Shown here one piece after another: positions 61,819-64,000 of a stretch of 64,000 bases of DNA; the stretch's first letter is position 1, and each line of letters opens with the position of its first letter. A program made the translations under genes and the position numbers. Under the pieces are notes generated by a model that saw only the letters and a program-made list of their open reading frames with translations, ran no database searches and was not told where the DNA came from. The stretch covers positions 62,001 to 126,000 of the forward strand of contig SUYI01000003.1 in NCBI GenBank assembly GCA_015060485.1, given 5' to 3'. Origin of the DNA: Prevotella sp. (GTDB taxonomy: Bacteria > Bacteroidota > Bacteroidia > Bacteroidales > Bacteroidaceae).

Positions 61819-62759
61819 TCTTCATTCAGTCCTACTACCTCTTTGTATGTCACCTGGCGCTTGATGAGTCCGCTTTCAAACATCAGCTGGCTGGCCAGCT
61901 TTACCATATCCTCACGCACACGGAACTCGCGCATTTTCGAGTCGCGGTCCACCTGCAAGCGCAGCACCTCTTTCAGCATCAGCTTCTGCAGCGCACGGTT
62001 CGTTTGGATGTGGTTCTGATTCACGTATTTCATCACAATCTCCAGCGCCTCGTCTTGGTGCGCTGCTGCCCACTCCCATCCGCGACGGCAGGCCATGACA
62101 AATTTCGATATAGTGTTTTGGTGCGTTAGGAAGTAGTCGCGCTTCACGTAGATGCCGTTCTCCTGAATGTTGTATTCGTGCTCGCTGAAGCGGTACAGGT
62201 ATTCCTCCGGCATCTGGAATCCGGCCTGCAACAGTTCGTAATACTCATTGTAGCTCACTACCATCGTTGCGTCGACAGCACCCGACAGAAATACGTTGAT
62301 GCCGCTCGTAAACGGTATCCACTCGTAGTTCAGACCCTCGCGTCGGCTCATCGCCATCAGCAGGTAGTTCGGGTCGCTGTTGAAGATGGCCACCTTCTTG
62401 CCCTTCATCTCAATCGGGTTCATGCACCACCGCGACACCAGAATGTTGCTGCTGTTCATCGATTCCTGGAAGATATTGACCAAGGGGATGCCCTGCGAAA
62501 TAAAGTCGATGGCCGACATCAGCGAGAAATTGGCAGCGTCACACTGGTCAGTCTGTAGACGCTGGAAGGCGGAACTGGTCAGCGTCGGGTGTTGAAGAAC
62601 CACATCAAGACCTAAATTGCTGAAAAAGCCCTTTTCCTGTGCCACATAGTAGCCCGCAAACTGCGCCTGGGCAGTCCATGCGGTGGTAAACACCAGCCGT
62701 TCACTGCTGGCGGTCACTGCCCACAACAAGAGCAGTAGCACCATGGTCATTTTTCTCAT
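61800..62759 (-). CDS. NMT1/THI5-like periplasmic binding protein
   Basis: A 319-residue protein with a signal peptide (MTMVLLLLLWAVTASS). The conserved opening FTTAWTAQAQFAGYYVAQEKGFFSNLGLDVVLQHP and later GKKVAIFNSDPNYLLM, SGAVDATMVVSYNEYYELLQAGF match the NMT1/THI5-like family of substrate-binding proteins (pyrimidine or similar ligands). No ABC permease or ATPase genes are adjacent. Instead it is followed by a Cache-domain phosphatase 9 bp away, so it may present its ligand to that sensor rather than to a transporter. A weak lipobox is absent, so it is probably soluble in the periplasm. Confidence 0.87.
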   Translation of the reverse strand: MRKMTMVLLLLLWAVTASSERLVFTTAWTAQAQFAGYYVAQEKGFFSNLGLDVVLQHPTLTSSAFQRLQTDQCDAANFSLMSAIDFISQGIPLVNIFQESMNSSNILVSRWCMNPIEMKGKKVAIFNSDPNYLLMAMSRREGLNYEWIPFTSGINVFLSGAVDATMVVSYNEYYELLQAGFQMPEEYLYRFSEHEYNIQENGIYVKRDYFLTHQNTISKFVMACRRGWEWAAAHQDEALEIVMKYVNQNHIQTNRALQKLMLKEVLRLQVDRDSKMREFRVREDMVKLASQLMFESGLIKRQVTYKEVVGLNEEVRGKK

Positions 62760-62787
62760 TTTAATGGCCTGTTGTTAATTCTGCGTG

Positions 62788-62795
62788 CAAAATTA
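62788..62795 (-). promoter_or_regulatory. Probable -7 element of the NMT1-phosphatase operon (TAATTTTG)
   Basis: CAAAATTA on the plus strand reads TAATTTTG on the minus strand, 29 bp before the start. No -33 TTTG at proper spacing. Confidence 0.5.
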
Positions 62796-62859
62796 CCAAA
62801 AAAACTAGAGAAAAACGCACCTTTTCTGTTCTTTTTCTGCTCAGTCCGAATTTTTTTTG

Positions 62860-62867
62860 TAATTTTG
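62860..62867 (+). promoter_or_regulatory. Probable -7 element of the acid phosphatase gene (TAATTTTG)
   Basis: TAATTTTG lies 30 bp upstream of the ATG, in the divergent region opposite the identical element at 62788. Confidence 0.55.
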
Positions 62868-62896
62868 CAAAAAGATTAATCAATAACAGAATTAAA

Positions 62897-64000
62897 ATGA
62901 AGAAACCTGTTTTACGTGAACTATGGATGTTGCTGTTGCTGCTGACGGCAACGATGGCGTGGAGTCAGAACCTGGCAGTGATGGACCAACTGAAGGCTGA
63001 TCCGAGACGTGGATACGGTAACGATTATCCTTACAGACAGACTGACGAAGTGAAACTGACCAAGGCGCCGAAGGGCTATCGGGCGTTTTACATCAGCCAC
63101 TATGCCCGCCATGGCTCGCGGTATTATTGGAATGCGTTTATGTATAAGGAGGTGGACTCGCTGCTGAAGGTGGCCCATGAGAAACAGCTGCTGACGCCCG
63201 CCGGTGAGGCGTTCAGGGAGAAGTTCGTGGCTGCGAAGGACGAGCTGCAGGCTGGCGTGAGCGAATTGTCGGAGCTGGGCTGGCAACAGCATCAGGGCAT
63301 TGCCCGCACTATGTACAACAACTTCCCCGAGGTGTTCCGCAAAGGGGGGAACGTGCTGACCATCTCGTCGCTGGCGGGACGCTGTGTCATCAGCATGGCG
63401 GCATTCTGTCAGGAACTGGTGCAGTGTAACCCGAAACTGGAAATCAGGGAACAGTCGTCGCGCATGACGTTGGACGGCGTGGTGCCTACCGACGGACAGA
63501 ATCCTGTGAAGCATAACTACCCGAAGGGCCTGAAGCCCCGCTACGAACAGCATCGCGACCAATTCAAAGGTGTCGATGTGCTGAGGGACCGCATCGCGCA
63601 ACGCATGTTTACGAGCACCGAGGGACTGCCGGGTCGTCTGCACCACACGACGAGCAACCTGATCAACCTCTACACCTCGCTGCCCAGCATCGGCCACGAG
63701 GGCATGATGGGCAACATCATTACCGACGAGGAGATTGCCGCAGAGTGGGAGGGGGGCAACCTGGGGTCGTACTCATGGGTGTTCGGACCCCATGTGCAGA
63801 TGATTCCTATCGTGGAGGACATCATTCGCAAGGCCGATGCCGTGCTCGATGGATCGAGCGACCACGTGGCCGACTTGCGATTCGGACACGACACGTGTCT
63901 GGGTCCGTTGACCGTGCTGATGGGCATCAATGGGGCCGACAAGGACCCCGAGGACCCCAACGAGGTGAAGTACTACTACCAGAACTGGGAGACGTGCAAG
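62897..64000 (+). CDS. Histidine acid phosphatase (phytase-like), runs off window
   Basis: This gene is absent from the supplied ORF track because it has no stop before the window end; the two minus-strand ORFs listed here are its shadows. From ATG 62897 the frame is open for 368 codons. A signal peptide (MKKPVLRELWMLLLLLTATM, cleavage near AWSQ) precedes the family motif YARHGSR (catalytic His72) and, near residue 331, the HD motif (FGHDTCLGPL) of branch-2 histidine phosphatases. Such enzymes release phosphate from inositol phosphates or other esters in the periplasm. The usual RHGxRxP is present as RHGSRYY, lacking the proline. The C-terminus lies beyond the window. Confidence 0.9.
   Translation, partial: MKKPVLRELWMLLLLLTATMAWSQNLAVMDQLKADPRRGYGNDYPYRQTDEVKLTKAPKGYRAFYISHYARHGSRYYWNAFMYKEVDSLLKVAHEKQLLTPAGEAFREKFVAAKDELQAGVSELSELGWQQHQGIARTMYNNFPEVFRKGGNVLTISSLAGRCVISMAAFCQELVQCNPKLEIREQSSRMTLDGVVPTDGQNPVKHNYPKGLKPRYEQHRDQFKGVDVLRDRIAQRMFTSTEGLPGRLHHTTSNLINLYTSLPSIGHEGMMGNIITDEEIAAEWEGGNLGSYSWVFGPHVQMIPIVEDIIRKADAVLDGSSDHVADLRFGHDTCLGPLTVLMGINGADKDPEDPNEVKYYYQNWETCK

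Overview
The window looks like a chromosomal segment of a Bacteroidota bacterium, most likely Prevotella/Segatella or a near relative (inferred from gene content, not from a search). The evidence is Bacteroidota-type promoters (TTTG, 19-21 bp, TAnnTTTG), FimB/Mfa2-type fimbrial lipoproteins, type IX secretion-like C-terminal domains, a glycine-lipid (glsB/glsA-like) pair, and a dcw cluster in the Bacteroidota order without murF or ddl.

Layout. (1) 1-26.8 kb is an accessory, surface-oriented region. It holds three very large secreted repeat proteins, two of them rich in YGGG/FGGG motifs. Between them sit a REP-associated tyrosine transposase-like (RAYT) gene and a DUF1016/PDDEXK nuclease gene, the latter apparently inserted into the 5' end of a surface-protein gene. 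A five-gene fimbrial operon follows (DUF3575, DUF3868/OmpA-like, Mfa1-like, Mfa2-like, tip-like). (2) 26.8-31.1 kb holds a VanZ-like protein, a sodium:neurotransmitter-symporter family transporter, a helix-hairpin-helix protein and a dGTPase-like HD hydrolase. (3) 31.1-35.2 kb, minus strand, holds glsA-glsB-like acyltransferases and a beta-helix protein. (4) 35.4-51.0 kb is a complete dcw operon, mraZ-rsmH-ftsL-ftsI-murE-mraY-murD-ftsW-murG-murC-ftsQ-ftsA-ftsZ, preceded by a textbook MraZ operator. (5) 51-57 kb, minus strand, holds metF, metH and a uracil/xanthine permease. (6) 57.3-62.8 kb, minus strand, is a signalling operon: an NMT1/THI5-like binding protein, a Cache-TPR-PP2C phosphatase and a TPR lipoprotein. 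(7) From 62.9 kb a histidine acid phosphatase runs off the window on the plus strand; the ORF track missed it.

The most unusual signal is not a gene. Many gene junctions, and some loops inside essential genes, are built from short arrays with an exact period (7, 8, 11, 19, 21 or 22 bp, often four units). Separately, perfect hairpins of 8-5-8 or 10-5-10 architecture sit in frame inside coding sequences: the RAYT gene itself, the DUF1016 gene (three, phased every 54 bp) and metH (two identical copies). Together with a triple hairpin at 57.2 kb, this suggests REP-like palindromes and micro-arrays actively shaping both spacers and proteins. An 11-bp array between the start codon and the signal peptide of one surface protein could act as a phase-variation switch. 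These functional readings are inferences; the repeats themselves are read directly from the sequence. No rRNA, tRNA or CRISPR array was seen.
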